Below, piece after piece: positions 54,997-63,330 of a DNA stretch of 64,000 nucleotides. Made by a program: the position numbers and the translations under genes. The DNA lies in the NCBI GenBank assembly GCA_047600605.1, contig JASGKK010000001.1, positions 1,674,001 through 1,738,000 of the forward strand. Direction: 5' to 3'. The stretch is from CAYMZZ01 sp047600605 (GTDB lineage: Bacteria > Bacteroidota > Bacteroidia > Chitinophagales > Chitinophagaceae). A model generated the notes under the pieces. The model was not told where the DNA came from and did no database searches. It saw nothing but the letters and a program-made list of their open reading frames with translations. Position 1 is the stretch's first letter, and each line of letters starts with the position of its first letter.

Positions 54997-57900
54997 GGTA
55001 ACAGAAGAACCTCTGTCGGTACTTTCTGCCGTTATGCGTATATGCAGAAAAATTGCCAGCCCTTTCACTATCAGCAATCCGATACCGGTGCCGCTTCCCC
55101 TGGCTCCGCTGAGCTCCGCAGGCTGGCTCTCTTCATTTTGCTGACTCAACCATTTTACCAGCAACGGAGACATTCCGATACCGGTATCACTTACACGTAT
55201 GTACGCACCGGAGTGATCGTTGGCTGCTTCAATTGTTACTGTTCCGTTTTCTGTTACTTTAATTGCATTGTCTATCAGATTATGTATCATTACAGCCAGC
55301 AGTGGCTGATTGGAATACAAAGAGGTGCCGGGTATTATTTTATTGTCGATGACGGTGTTTACACGCCGGGCAATATCATCGAAGATGGCTTTTTTCTCTT
55401 CTGCCATTTTCCATGCATCTATATCCTGAAAGGTCACCTGACCATCTTTCAACTGAGCCTGGATATACTGAAGCAAATTATCCATCGTATGATAAAGGCG
55501 CCTGATATATTCATTTACAGTCTGACTATGTTCTGCATAAACAGTATTGCCTTCCTGCTGCAGCCCCCGCTGAATATAATCAGCCGTGTACATGAGGTAT
55601 TTCAGCGGTGCTTTTATATCGTGACTTAATACAGCCAGCATTTTCTGCTGCCAGTCCGCCTGACGCATCAGCTCCTGTTGTGATTGCTGCAGATCGGTCA
55701 ATGCTACCTGCAACTCGGCCGTCTGCTCCCGGATACGCTGCTGCAACTGGATATTTTTTCGTTTGATATACTTCGTACGCAACTGTATGACCCCTACAGA
55801 GATCAGTATTGCCGTTACTATATAGATCAGAAAAGCCAGTGGATGAAGCAGCCAGTGGGCAGGTACTTCGAGGGTAATCCGTTTTTCTGTGAAATTATTT
55901 TCGCCAAATCCCCTCATCTTCCTGATACGCAGCTCATACGTTCCAGCCGGCAGGCGAGACAGACTAATACTATTATTTTCAACCGGCAGCCATACCGTTT
56001 TATCTCCTTTCTTATTGAGCGCATACCTGATATCAAGGTTTGCGGGATTACCTAAATAAGGTGTCGCGAGAAACAATTTTAATTGCTGCAGATTGCGTGG
56101 TAGCTGAATATCTTCAGCAAAACCGATCTTTTCTTTGTCCAGCAATATACGGTCGATAAAAATGTCTTCTACCGGAAGCTCCGGCACCCATCGATCCGGA
56201 AAATACCAAAGCAGACCATTGATGGTGGGCAGGGAAAACATCCCGTTCGTCAGCTGAACGGCACAGGGTTGACATCCTCCATTAAACTCATTGGTCAGCA
56301 CCCCCTGATCCGTAGAATAATACTGATAATAGATTTCTTTTTGCCGACCGGCCGCATATGCAAGCAAATCGGCCCTGGCCACCTGAAAAAGTCCCTGATT
56401 GGTGGTGATCCAGAAAAAACCTTTACCATCGCTGATCATACAATGAGCCGTTAACAGATAATTATTTCTGTCTGGTGGAAAACTGACCAGCCTGCCCTGA
56501 TCATATAAATAATATCCGTGTCCATATGTAGTAATCCATAAACGATCCGGCCCTTCCACTAAGACACTCCTCACCTGCTTATTCTGTAAACCCGCAACAG
56601 CACTCATCTGCCCGGAGGGAATAAGTACATTGAAAATACCCGAGTCTGTTCCCACATACAATTCATCTTCATTATAAGAAGCGATATAAAGAACAATTGC
56701 CGGCAGCTTTGCTTTTACTTCGTAAGAATGTTCTTTACGCGACGGATCAAAAAGCAGTAACCGTCCGTCTTCCAGTCCAACCCATAACTTCTGAGCCGGT
56801 CCTTTTGCAAAAACAGTGATCCCAGCGGGCATCTGCCAGCTATTCAGCAATTTTCCATCGGGCATGCTGACCTGATGAATCGTTGAATGCTTCTTTATCC
56901 AGGCCCATTTCCCATCTTCCAGCACCAGGCTGGTTTTATCGGAGTTGTGTACAAATGCCGGCAATACTACTGGCTTTTGTATCCGTGCGGGTGTGTACAA
57001 ATGTCCCTGCCCAGTCAGCAACCACTCATCGCGCCATGCAGCCTGGGCATAATACACATGGTCAGGATCGCTATCGGCTGCCTGGGGAACAGGGGTGAAA
57101 AAAGGATATTCAAAAACATATAAGCCTTTGACATGACTTCCGAGAAAGAGGCGTCTGCCGGCAGGATCGGCCCATGCAGAAATGATCAGCTCCTTTTCTG
57201 CATCAAAATCAGTCAGCACTTTTTTAGCAGCCAGCGAGTCACCGTTACAATACATTATATACACTTCGTTGCCTGCGAAAACAACCGCTCTATCCGGATG
57301 ATTGCTATTCCATAAAATACGGCATGGCCGTCTGCCGGTGGCTATTTCAGTCAATCCTGCTACGCTGATATGTGTAATAGCAGTGGCACTGAACGCAGAT
57401 ATGGTATTATCCGGATGAAAATAATAGAGTTGATTTCCCAACAGGAAAAAACGGGAGGGATCTGTTTGTTGAAAAGATTTCCGGTAAAGAAGTTTACCCG
57501 CCAGGTACAATGCCACCTGCTTTGGTGTACATACATAGATGAGCTGCGAATCTGCTATCAAGATCGTGGTATCGCCCATTTGCAGAATACCATTGTTATT
57601 GGCAGGCAGACCTGTCAGGACAAACCGTTTGAAGTCGGGGAGGCCGGGCAGAAAGCCAATAGTTTTTCTCAGCTGATCAGGATAAATGGAATCTGCTCCG
57701 GGGCCTGTGGCAAATAGCTGAAAAAAATCCTGCTTATCATTGAAAGCTACCAGGCAATTGCGTTTCCAGTCGGTAATAATATGACTAAACCGGTCTGACC
57801 GTGATCCTTCAGGTGTGGTCAGATAAGTATTAAACCGTTGACCATCGAACCGTACAAGCCCACGTTCCGTAGCCAGCCAGAAAAAACCATTTTTATCCCT

Positions 57901-58038
57901 TGCTATTGACTTAATGCTGTTTTGCGGTAATCCATGTACGTCTGTGTAATGAGCCGCCAGCCGAAACAGGCTATCCGGCGCTGCATACCCACACAGCGGG
58001 ATAATAAAAATCAACACTAAAACATACATAAGTTTCAT
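54964..58038 (-). CDS. Two-component sensor histidine kinase with beta-propeller sensor
   Basis: A 1024-residue membrane sensor. A signal peptide (about 1-19) is followed by two-component regulator propeller repeats (about 30-600), a Y_Y_Y-type domain (about 640-725), one membrane segment (about 734-756), a coiled coil, and a kinase module with H806 in LAVLSHDIKAPLK, the N box HNLIDNAIKVTENG, and G boxes DTGIGMS and GTGIGL. Unlike the hybrid polysaccharide sensors of Bacteroides it has no C-terminal receiver or AraC domain; the separate NarL-type regulator next to it supplies that role. Signal unknown. Confidence 0.93.
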   Translation of the reverse strand: MKLMYVLVLIFIIPLCGYAAPDSLFRLAAHYTDVHGLPQNSIKSIARDKNGFFWLATERGLVRFDGQRFNTYLTTPEGSRSDRFSHIITDWKRNCLVAFNDKQDFFQLFATGPGADSIYPDQLRKTIGFLPGLPDFKRFVLTGLPANNNGILQMGDTTILIADSQLIYVCTPKQVALYLAGKLLYRKSFQQTDPSRFFLLGNQLYYFHPDNTISAFSATAITHISVAGLTEIATGRRPCRILWNSNHPDRAVVFAGNEVYIMYCNGDSLAAKKVLTDFDAEKELIISAWADPAGRRLFLGSHVKGLYVFEYPFFTPVPQAADSDPDHVYYAQAAWRDEWLLTGQGHLYTPARIQKPVVLPAFVHNSDKTSLVLEDGKWAWIKKHSTIHQVSMPDGKLLNSWQMPAGITVFAKGPAQKLWVGLEDGRLLLFDPSRKEHSYEVKAKLPAIVLYIASYNEDELYVGTDSGIFNVLIPSGQMSAVAGLQNKQVRSVLVEGPDRLWITTYGHGYYLYDQGRLVSFPPDRNNYLLTAHCMISDGKGFFWITTNQGLFQVARADLLAYAAGRQKEIYYQYYSTDQGVLTNEFNGGCQPCAVQLTNGMFSLPTINGLLWYFPDRWVPELPVEDIFIDRILLDKEKIGFAEDIQLPRNLQQLKLFLATPYLGNPANLDIRYALNKKGDKTVWLPVENNSISLSRLPAGTYELRIRKMRGFGENNFTEKRITLEVPAHWLLHPLAFLIYIVTAILISVGVIQLRTKYIKRKNIQLQQRIREQTAELQVALTDLQQSQQELMRQADWQQKMLAVLSHDIKAPLKYLMYTADYIQRGLQQEGNTVYAEHSQTVNEYIRRLYHTMDNLLQYIQAQLKDGQVTFQDIDAWKMAEEKKAIFDDIARRVNTVIDNKIIPGTSLYSNQPLLAVMIHNLIDNAIKVTENGTVTIEAANDHSGAYIRVSDTGIGMSPLLVKWLSQQNEESQPAELSGARGSGTGIGLLIVKGLAIFLHIRITAESTDRGSSVTLWLGTAGVVA

Positions 58039-58053
58039 CCGGATGCCTTGCCA

Positions 58054-58082
58054 CGAATATAATCTTTTGACTATTAATACAA
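58054..58082 (-). promoter_or_regulatory. Promoter of the histidine kinase gene
   Basis: Minus strand: TTG (58082-58080), 18 bases, TATATTCG (58061-58054, one mismatch), 15 bases before the ATG. Confidence 0.5.
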
Positions 58083-58221
58083 CTCAGCCTTCCGCGGTTA
58101 AAAAACGCTTTGCCGCTGTATAAACACCAGTCGGTCATCCGAAAAACAACGGATAAAACTGCTGAAAACACCTTGATCAGCACAGAGAGCTGGTGTTGCT
58201 TTGGGGTGTGAAAAAAAATTA

Positions 58222-58238
58222 GTTCACATTTTGTGAAC
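58222..58238. promoter_or_regulatory. Operator-like inverted repeat before higB
   Basis: GTTCACA-TTT-TGTGAAC is a perfect 7-bp palindrome with a 3-base spacer that covers the -33 TTG of the higBA promoter. It is the likely binding site of HigA for autorepression. Confidence 0.75.
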
Positions 58239-58260
58239 CTTAGAAAAAAGTATACCTTTG
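58231..58260 (+). promoter_or_regulatory. higBA promoter
   Basis: TTG at 58231-58233, 19 bases, TACCTTTG at 58253-58260, identical in spacing and -7 box to the rRNA promoters. The higB ATG is only two bases after the -7 box. Confidence 0.75.
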
Positions 58261-58262
58261 TT

Positions 58263-58595
58263 ATGAAAGTTCATTTGATAAGAAAAGAAACCCTGGAGGT
58301 TTATACCTGGCTAAATCCGCAAAGCCGGGGTCCCATGGAGGAGTGGCTGCATAAGATCAGGCATGCGGACTGGAAAACTCCGGAAGATATTAAAGCAGGT
58401 TTTGCCGGAGCCGATTTATTGGGCAGAGGTAGTAACCGGGTCATATTCAACATAGGTGGCAACCATTATCGCCTGATCGCCAAATATGCTTTTGGTGAAA
58501 AGCAAGTACATCTGTTTATTACCTGGGTTGGCACACATGCGGAGTATGACAGGGTTTGTAAAAGCAATGAACAGTTTACAGTACAGAAATTTTAA
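58263..58595 (+). CDS. higB: HigB family toxin (mRNA interferase)
   Basis: A 110-residue HigB-type toxin (MKVHLIRKETLEVYTWLNPQS...) with the core text GADLLGRGSNRVIFNIGGNHYRLIAKYAFGEKQVHLFITWVGTHAEYDRV, typical of the HigB_toxin family that cleaves mRNA at the ribosome. A longer open frame begins at TTG 58233 but would start inside the operator. The antitoxin gene follows after 12 bases. Confidence 0.9.
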   Translation: MKVHLIRKETLEVYTWLNPQSRGPMEEWLHKIRHADWKTPEDIKAGFAGADLLGRGSNRVIFNIGGNHYRLIAKYAFGEKQVHLFITWVGTHAEYDRVCKSNEQFTVQKF

Positions 58596-58607
58596 ACCAT
58601 ATATTTT

Positions 58608-59015
58608 ATGAATGTTCTCAAATACAAAGTTATTTCCAGCAAAACACAGTATGCCGCTTATTGCAATAAGCTCGAGGAGCTCGTTTTCTCTGGCGCACGC
58701 AACCGCAGCGTAAAAGACGAAATCGACCTGCTCACCGTGCTCATAGAAAAATGGGATGCAGATCACAACAGCTTTGACAGTCTTGACCCGGTACAGCTCA
58801 TTCGTTCACTGATGACTGATCACAACATGAAAGCAACCGATCTCGTTAACCTGCTTGGCATCAGCAAAGGATATGTGTCTGATATCCTGAACTACAAAAA
58901 AGGGCTTTCAAAAGATGTAATCCGCAAACTGGCCACACATTTCAAATTTTCGCAGGAAGCTTTTAACAGGCCTTACAAACTGAAAAAGAAGCCGGTTGTC
59001 ACAAAAGCAGGTTAA
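58608..59015 (+). CDS. higA: HigA family antitoxin
   Basis: A 135-residue antitoxin with an XRE-type HTH in the C-terminal half (about 68-118: RSLMTDHNMKATDLVNLLGISKGYVSDILNYKKGLSKDVIRKLATHF) and an N-terminal helical part that would contact HigB. The order toxin-then-antitoxin is normal for higBA. It should bind the palindrome at 58222-58238. Confidence 0.9.
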   Translation: MNVLKYKVISSKTQYAAYCNKLEELVFSGARNRSVKDEIDLLTVLIEKWDADHNSFDSLDPVQLIRSLMTDHNMKATDLVNLLGISKGYVSDILNYKKGLSKDVIRKLATHFKFSQEAFNRPYKLKKKPVVTKAG

Positions 59016-59106
59016 GTATTTGCTGTGGCATTAGACCTACATCGCTACTTCTGGTGCCTGGCAATGTTTTTGTACCTTGCAGCGTGATTTTGTTTTTATT
59101 GTTGCC

Positions 59107-59775
59107 ATGATTCACGACATAAACTTCCCTCATTCATTAAGCGGACTGGCGCTGGATCATTATCTGGCAAGGGGATGGTTCCGTATGGGGCATACCATAT
59201 TCACCACACACCTGATTTATCTCGAAGAGCAGTTTTATCCCGTATACTGGCTGCGTATCCGGCTACATGATCTGCACTGGGGAAAACGGCAACGGCTTAT
59301 ACAACGCACTAACAGCTCTTTTGAAGTCCAATGTACCCCTTTGCTGCTTACAGAAGAAATGGATGAATTGTATGAGCGATACCGCCAGTCGGTTGATTTT
59401 GCCACTTCGCCAAGCCTGATCGACTATTTGTTTAATGGCCGGTTGCATCAGGTATTTGACACGCGTATGATAGAAGTACGGGATGAAGGGAAACTGATTG
59501 CAGCGGGTATTTTCGACAAAGGCGCAAGAACGATTGCAGGCATCATAAATTTTTTTGATCCTGATTATGCAAAGTTTAGTCTGGGAAAATACCTGATGTT
59601 ACTGAAAGCTGAGTGGGCACGGGAACACGGGCATTTGTTCTATTACCCAGGCTACCTGGCCGTTGGATTTAAGAAATTCGATTATAAACTGTGGCTGCAG
59701 CGATCAGCTACTGAATATTTTGATCCTCACTCTCAGCAATGGCTGCCTGCTATAACCAATCCAATCGGATTTTAA
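59107..59775 (+). CDS. Arginyl-tRNA-protein transferase-like protein
   Basis: A 222-residue protein from the Met at 59107. The C-terminal half matches the ATE/Bpt GNAT-like catalytic fold: RMIEVRDEGKLIAAGIFDKGARTIAGIINFFDPDYAKFSLGKYLMLLKAEWA...YYPGYLAVGFKKFDYK. The N-terminus (LDHYLARGWFRMGHTIFTTH) resembles the family but lacks the Cys-rich region of eukaryotic ATE1. Such enzymes add Arg or Leu to N-termini and mark proteins for degradation. Its stop overlaps the convergent Crp/Fnr gene by 4 bases. Confidence 0.82.
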   Translation: MIHDINFPHSLSGLALDHYLARGWFRMGHTIFTTHLIYLEEQFYPVYWLRIRLHDLHWGKRQRLIQRTNSSFEVQCTPLLLTEEMDELYERYRQSVDFATSPSLIDYLFNGRLHQVFDTRMIEVRDEGKLIAAGIFDKGARTIAGIINFFDPDYAKFSLGKYLMLLKAEWAREHGHLFYYPGYLAVGFKKFDYKLWLQRSATEYFDPHSQQWLPAITNPIGF

Positions 59776-60410
59776 ACAGCAGAGGAAAGTGATATCTTTT
59801 TACGGATACGGCTGAGCGTTTCGAGGGTCATGCCCAGGTAGCTTGAAATAAATTTTAGTGGTATCCGGTTGGCCAGGTGCTGATGACGAGTTAAAAAATG
59901 GCGATATTTATTTTCTGCCTTGGTCAACCGCGCAATAAACGCTCTTTGCTCTGCATCCCAGTAGTAACGTTGCAGCAATTTGCGCCCGGTAATATTAAAT
60001 GACGGAGACACCCTGTACAACTCTTCCAGATCATCATAAGTAAGTGTCAGTAATTCGCAGTCTTCAATGGTTTGAATATTCTCTGTGCAGGGAGCCTGTT
60101 CATTGAGGCTGGCAATAGAAGTTACCATTTCATTTTCTACCGTTATCCAGGTTGTGATATCCTGTGAACCTTCTACCACATATCCACGTATAGCGCCGGA
60201 CCTGATAAAGTAAATATGCTGACAGATATCTCCTTCTCTTAACAGCAGCTTACGCCGGTTGATTTTAAGCGGCTTTAGCCGTTCGGCCATAAAACGCCGG
60301 GCCGTTTCATCGAGAGGATGAAAATAATTCAGCATCATTAACAAGGATGAAATATCGCCCTTTTCGGAGGCTTTGGCTGAGGTGGCAGATAAGGTCCTGG
60401 AGGCTTTCAT
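59772..60410 (-). CDS. Crp/Fnr family transcription regulator
   Basis: A 212-residue regulator with a cyclic-nucleotide-binding-like beta-roll (about 30-145: LLLREGDICQHIYFIRSGAIRGYVVEGSQDITTWITVENEM) and a C-terminal winged HTH whose recognition part reads RIPLKFISSYLGMTLETLSRIRKKI. No Cys cluster of the FNR type is present. Upstream of its gene is a 173-base gap to the KefC-like gene. Confidence 0.9.
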   Translation of the reverse strand: MKASRTLSATSAKASEKGDISSLLMMLNYFHPLDETARRFMAERLKPLKINRRKLLLREGDICQHIYFIRSGAIRGYVVEGSQDITTWITVENEMVTSIASLNEQAPCTENIQTIEDCELLTLTYDDLEELYRVSPSFNITGRKLLQRYYWDAEQRAFIARLTKAENKYRHFLTRHQHLANRIPLKFISSYLGMTLETLSRIRKKISLSSAV

Positions 60411-60583
60411 TAGATATCCTTTAGTCTATCAGACAAATATAAGGGATACCCTATAATATAAACTGAGGTAAATCAGTATATAAAGCCCGGGATACCGTTT
60501 TGGGTCAAAATTTTGACATTAAACAGCAAAAACCTTGTTCATCAGAACAACCGGCCTGATCAGCAAAACAAAAGCGCAAAACA

Positions 60584-62485
60584 TCATTTTGTCTCCGGTG
60601 AAGTAAGTCCGCGTGCTTCTGCAATAAGTCCATCATCATCCCATCCGGCATCAATATCCGGCAGAGCTTTGTTAATATCTGTCTGCAACAGGCGCTCCAG
60701 TTCTTCTATATGCCCGCGTGCAGCCACTATATACTCTTCTTCATCTCTTATAGACGCGAGTTCTTTCAACACCTGTTCATCGTATTTGAGAAATACGTTG
60801 GCCATCCGTTTTACCTTATATGCCCTGTGGCCGAGTTGTATCAGCACATCCTGACTCAGGCGCAGTGCCGTATCTACTGTTTCTCTGTATACATGCAGCA
60901 TACCGGCATTCATCTGATCGTAGGCATCAAAGCGGTTCTGCGCACGCACAAACAGATGCAGATGCGGGAAATGCTTTTTAACTGTTTCAATCATTTCCAG
61001 TCTTTTTTCAGGAGGCTCAATCGCAATGATGATCACTTTGGCCTGATCGGCACCGGCTGCTTTGAGCAGGTCATGCCTTGATGCGTCACCATAATACACC
61101 TTAAATCCCATTTTGCGCAGCACATCTACCCGGTCGGTATCAATATCGAGGTAAGTTGCTTTTACGCCATTGGCCCGTAAAAAACGGGCAATAGTATTAC
61201 CAAAATTGCCAAAGCCGGCTATGATGACCGGGTTCCTTTCTTCGATCACATCGGGCTCGCGCGACTCGGCCGCCACTGCGCAGGAACCAAAACGGGGTTG
61301 TATAAACCGTTCATTCAGTAACAATACAAAAGGTGTCATGGCCATGCTGATAGCTACAACCGCAATCATAGTAGACACGATATCGGGAGGCAGTACCCCT
61401 TCGTCGAGTGAAAAAGAGAATAGAACAAAAGCAAACTCACCCACCTGACTCAGCGCAGCAGAGAAGATCAGGTTCTGATCTGTCTTCATGCCAAAAACCC
61501 GGCCGAGTATAAATAATACAAAGGCCTTAAGAAGCATCAGCGCTGCCACCAGTCCCAAAATGCGGAAAGGATGATCCATGAGTAATGAAAAATCAATAGA
61601 TGCCCCTACCGCTATAAAGAATAATCCCAGCAATAATCCTTTGAAAGGATCAATATCGCTTTCCAGCTCATGTTTATACTCACTGTCTGCCAGTACCACA
61701 CCTGCCAGAAATGTACCCAATGCCGGACTCAAACCTACCTGAGTCATTAATACCGCAATACCGATCACCAGCAGCAGTGCTGTAGCGGTAAAGACCTCAC
61801 GCAGCTTGGTGGCCGCCACTATACGAAACAGCGGGCGTATCAGGAAACGGCCAGCCAGGATAATCAATCCTACAGAAGCAAGCACCACAAGCGTCTGCGC
61901 CCATCCGGGCAGATGACTGGTAAAACCTGCTGCATCTTCATGTTTGACGCCAGCGACTGTATTGTTGCTGGCCAGCAGGGGGAATATGGCCAGCATGGGG
62001 ATGACAGCTATATCCTGAAACAGCAAAACCGAAAAAGAACTTTGCCCTGCGGCAGTTTTCATTAATCCTTTTTCATTCAGCGTTTGCAAAACGATAGCAG
62101 TAGATGATAAAGAAAGTATAAGGCCAATAGCCAATGCCTGTTTCCAATGCAGATCAAACAATAATGCTATCGCCGCTATGATCAGCGAAGTGCCCAACAC
62201 CTGCAATCCGCCGAGACCAGCTATCGAACGACGCATTTTCCACAGCAGCTCGGGTTCCAGTTCCAATCCTATAATGAATAACATCATGACCACACCAAAC
62301 TCCGCAAAATGCATGATGTCCTGTCCTTCCTTGCCAATAAAACCCATGACGGCAGGACCAATGACAATACCTGCCAGCAGATAGCCCAATACAGAACCCA
62401 GCCCCAGTTTTTTTGCCAGCGGCACCATCACTACAGCAGCAGCCAGGTATACCATAGCCTGGAAAAGAAATGAATGTTGATCCAT
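60584..62485 (-). CDS. KefB/KefC-like cation:proton antiporter with RCK domain
   Basis: A 633-residue CPA2 antiporter: about twelve membrane segments (1-380; GLELEPELLWKMRRS, LSLSSTAIVLQTLNEKG, GVVLADSEYKHELESDIDPFKGLLLGLFFIAVGASID) and a C-terminal RCK_N NAD-binding domain (about 412-530: PVIIAGFGNFGNTIARFLRANGVKATYLDIDTDRV). Kef systems release K+ to acidify the cell against electrophiles. The KefF-like gene ends two bases upstream, which supports that role. Confidence 0.9.
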   Translation of the reverse strand: MDQHSFLFQAMVYLAAAVVMVPLAKKLGLGSVLGYLLAGIVIGPAVMGFIGKEGQDIMHFAEFGVVMMLFIIGLELEPELLWKMRRSIAGLGGLQVLGTSLIIAAIALLFDLHWKQALAIGLILSLSSTAIVLQTLNEKGLMKTAAGQSSFSVLLFQDIAVIPMLAIFPLLASNNTVAGVKHEDAAGFTSHLPGWAQTLVVLASVGLIILAGRFLIRPLFRIVAATKLREVFTATALLLVIGIAVLMTQVGLSPALGTFLAGVVLADSEYKHELESDIDPFKGLLLGLFFIAVGASIDFSLLMDHPFRILGLVAALMLLKAFVLFILGRVFGMKTDQNLIFSAALSQVGEFAFVLFSFSLDEGVLPPDIVSTMIAVVAISMAMTPFVLLLNERFIQPRFGSCAVAAESREPDVIEERNPVIIAGFGNFGNTIARFLRANGVKATYLDIDTDRVDVLRKMGFKVYYGDASRHDLLKAAGADQAKVIIIAIEPPEKRLEMIETVKKHFPHLHLFVRAQNRFDAYDQMNAGMLHVYRETVDTALRLSQDVLIQLGHRAYKVKRMANVFLKYDEQVLKELASIRDEEEYIVAARGHIEELERLLQTDINKALPDIDAGWDDDGLIAEARGLTSPETK

Positions 62486-62487
62486 AA

Positions 62488-63099
62488 TCAGGAGGATTGA
62501 AGTGATTGGGGAATGGGCAACAGATCGTTGAGGTAAGCAGCTGCTCCCAGTTGTGCAGGAGTCAGCCTGTTATTAACAATAGCAATCAGTAATTGTTCAT
62601 ACTGTACGGCATAGAGATCGGCATCACTATCGGTTATACGATGGGTGCCATGTACTACAAAGGGTGGCAGGTATTCCATTTTGCATAGCCGGGCTGTTTG
62701 CTCGAATGGAGCCAGAAATTCACGTACCGTAAACCGATTACGTCCTTCACGTGTATAAACGGTACGCGATGCTCCTGCAGAAACCGCATTAAACACATAT
62801 TTCCCGGTAAGTGCATTACCTCTCGAGCCATAAGCCCAGTTGTGTTCCAGTACCAGGTCAAGCCATTGTTTGATCAGTGGCGGAGCACTGTACCAGTAAA
62901 AAGGATGCTGCCAGATGATAAAATCATGCTCCAGCAGCAACTGTTGTTCTTTCTTTATATTGATCTCAAAATCAGGATATAACTGATACAGATCGCGGAA
63001 TGTAATGCCATCAAGGTGTGCTGCATGGCGGACCATGCGGGCCTGTACTCTTGAACGCTCCAATGCCGGATGTGCAAACAGGATTAAAACGCGTGCCAT
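62488..63099 (-). CDS. KefF/KefG-like NAD(P)H-dependent flavodoxin-fold oxidoreductase
   Basis: A 203-residue quinone-reductase-like protein (MARVLILFAHPALERSRVQARMVRHA...IIWQHPFYWYSAPPLIKQWLDLVLEHNWAYGSRGNALTGKYV). The flavodoxin-like fold and HPFYWYSAPPLIKQWLD motif are those of KefF/KefG, ancillary subunits needed for full Kef activity. First gene of the pair; the antiporter begins 2 bases later. Confidence 0.92.
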   Translation of the reverse strand: MARVLILFAHPALERSRVQARMVRHAAHLDGITFRDLYQLYPDFEINIKKEQQLLLEHDFIIWQHPFYWYSAPPLIKQWLDLVLEHNWAYGSRGNALTGKYVFNAVSAGASRTVYTREGRNRFTVREFLAPFEQTARLCKMEYLPPFVVHGTHRITDSDADLYAVQYEQLLIAIVNNRLTPAQLGAAAYLNDLLPIPQSLQSS

Positions 63100-63330
63100 A
63101 CAACAATTTTACCGGATATTTCCGGTACGGCAAAAGCCCCTGGCCGGTATCATCCGATTTGGGTATCCGTAACCCTGATTTATACATGCTTTTCCGTAAT
63201 AAGTCTATGTTTCATGAATGGGTAAGAAACGAAATTTGTGTTGTCAATCAATTGTAAAAGCGCCTGCTGACAACCTGTTGCAGGACAACTAATAAACCGC
63301 CGGCAGAGCCGGCAAAAAAGAGAGGACAAT

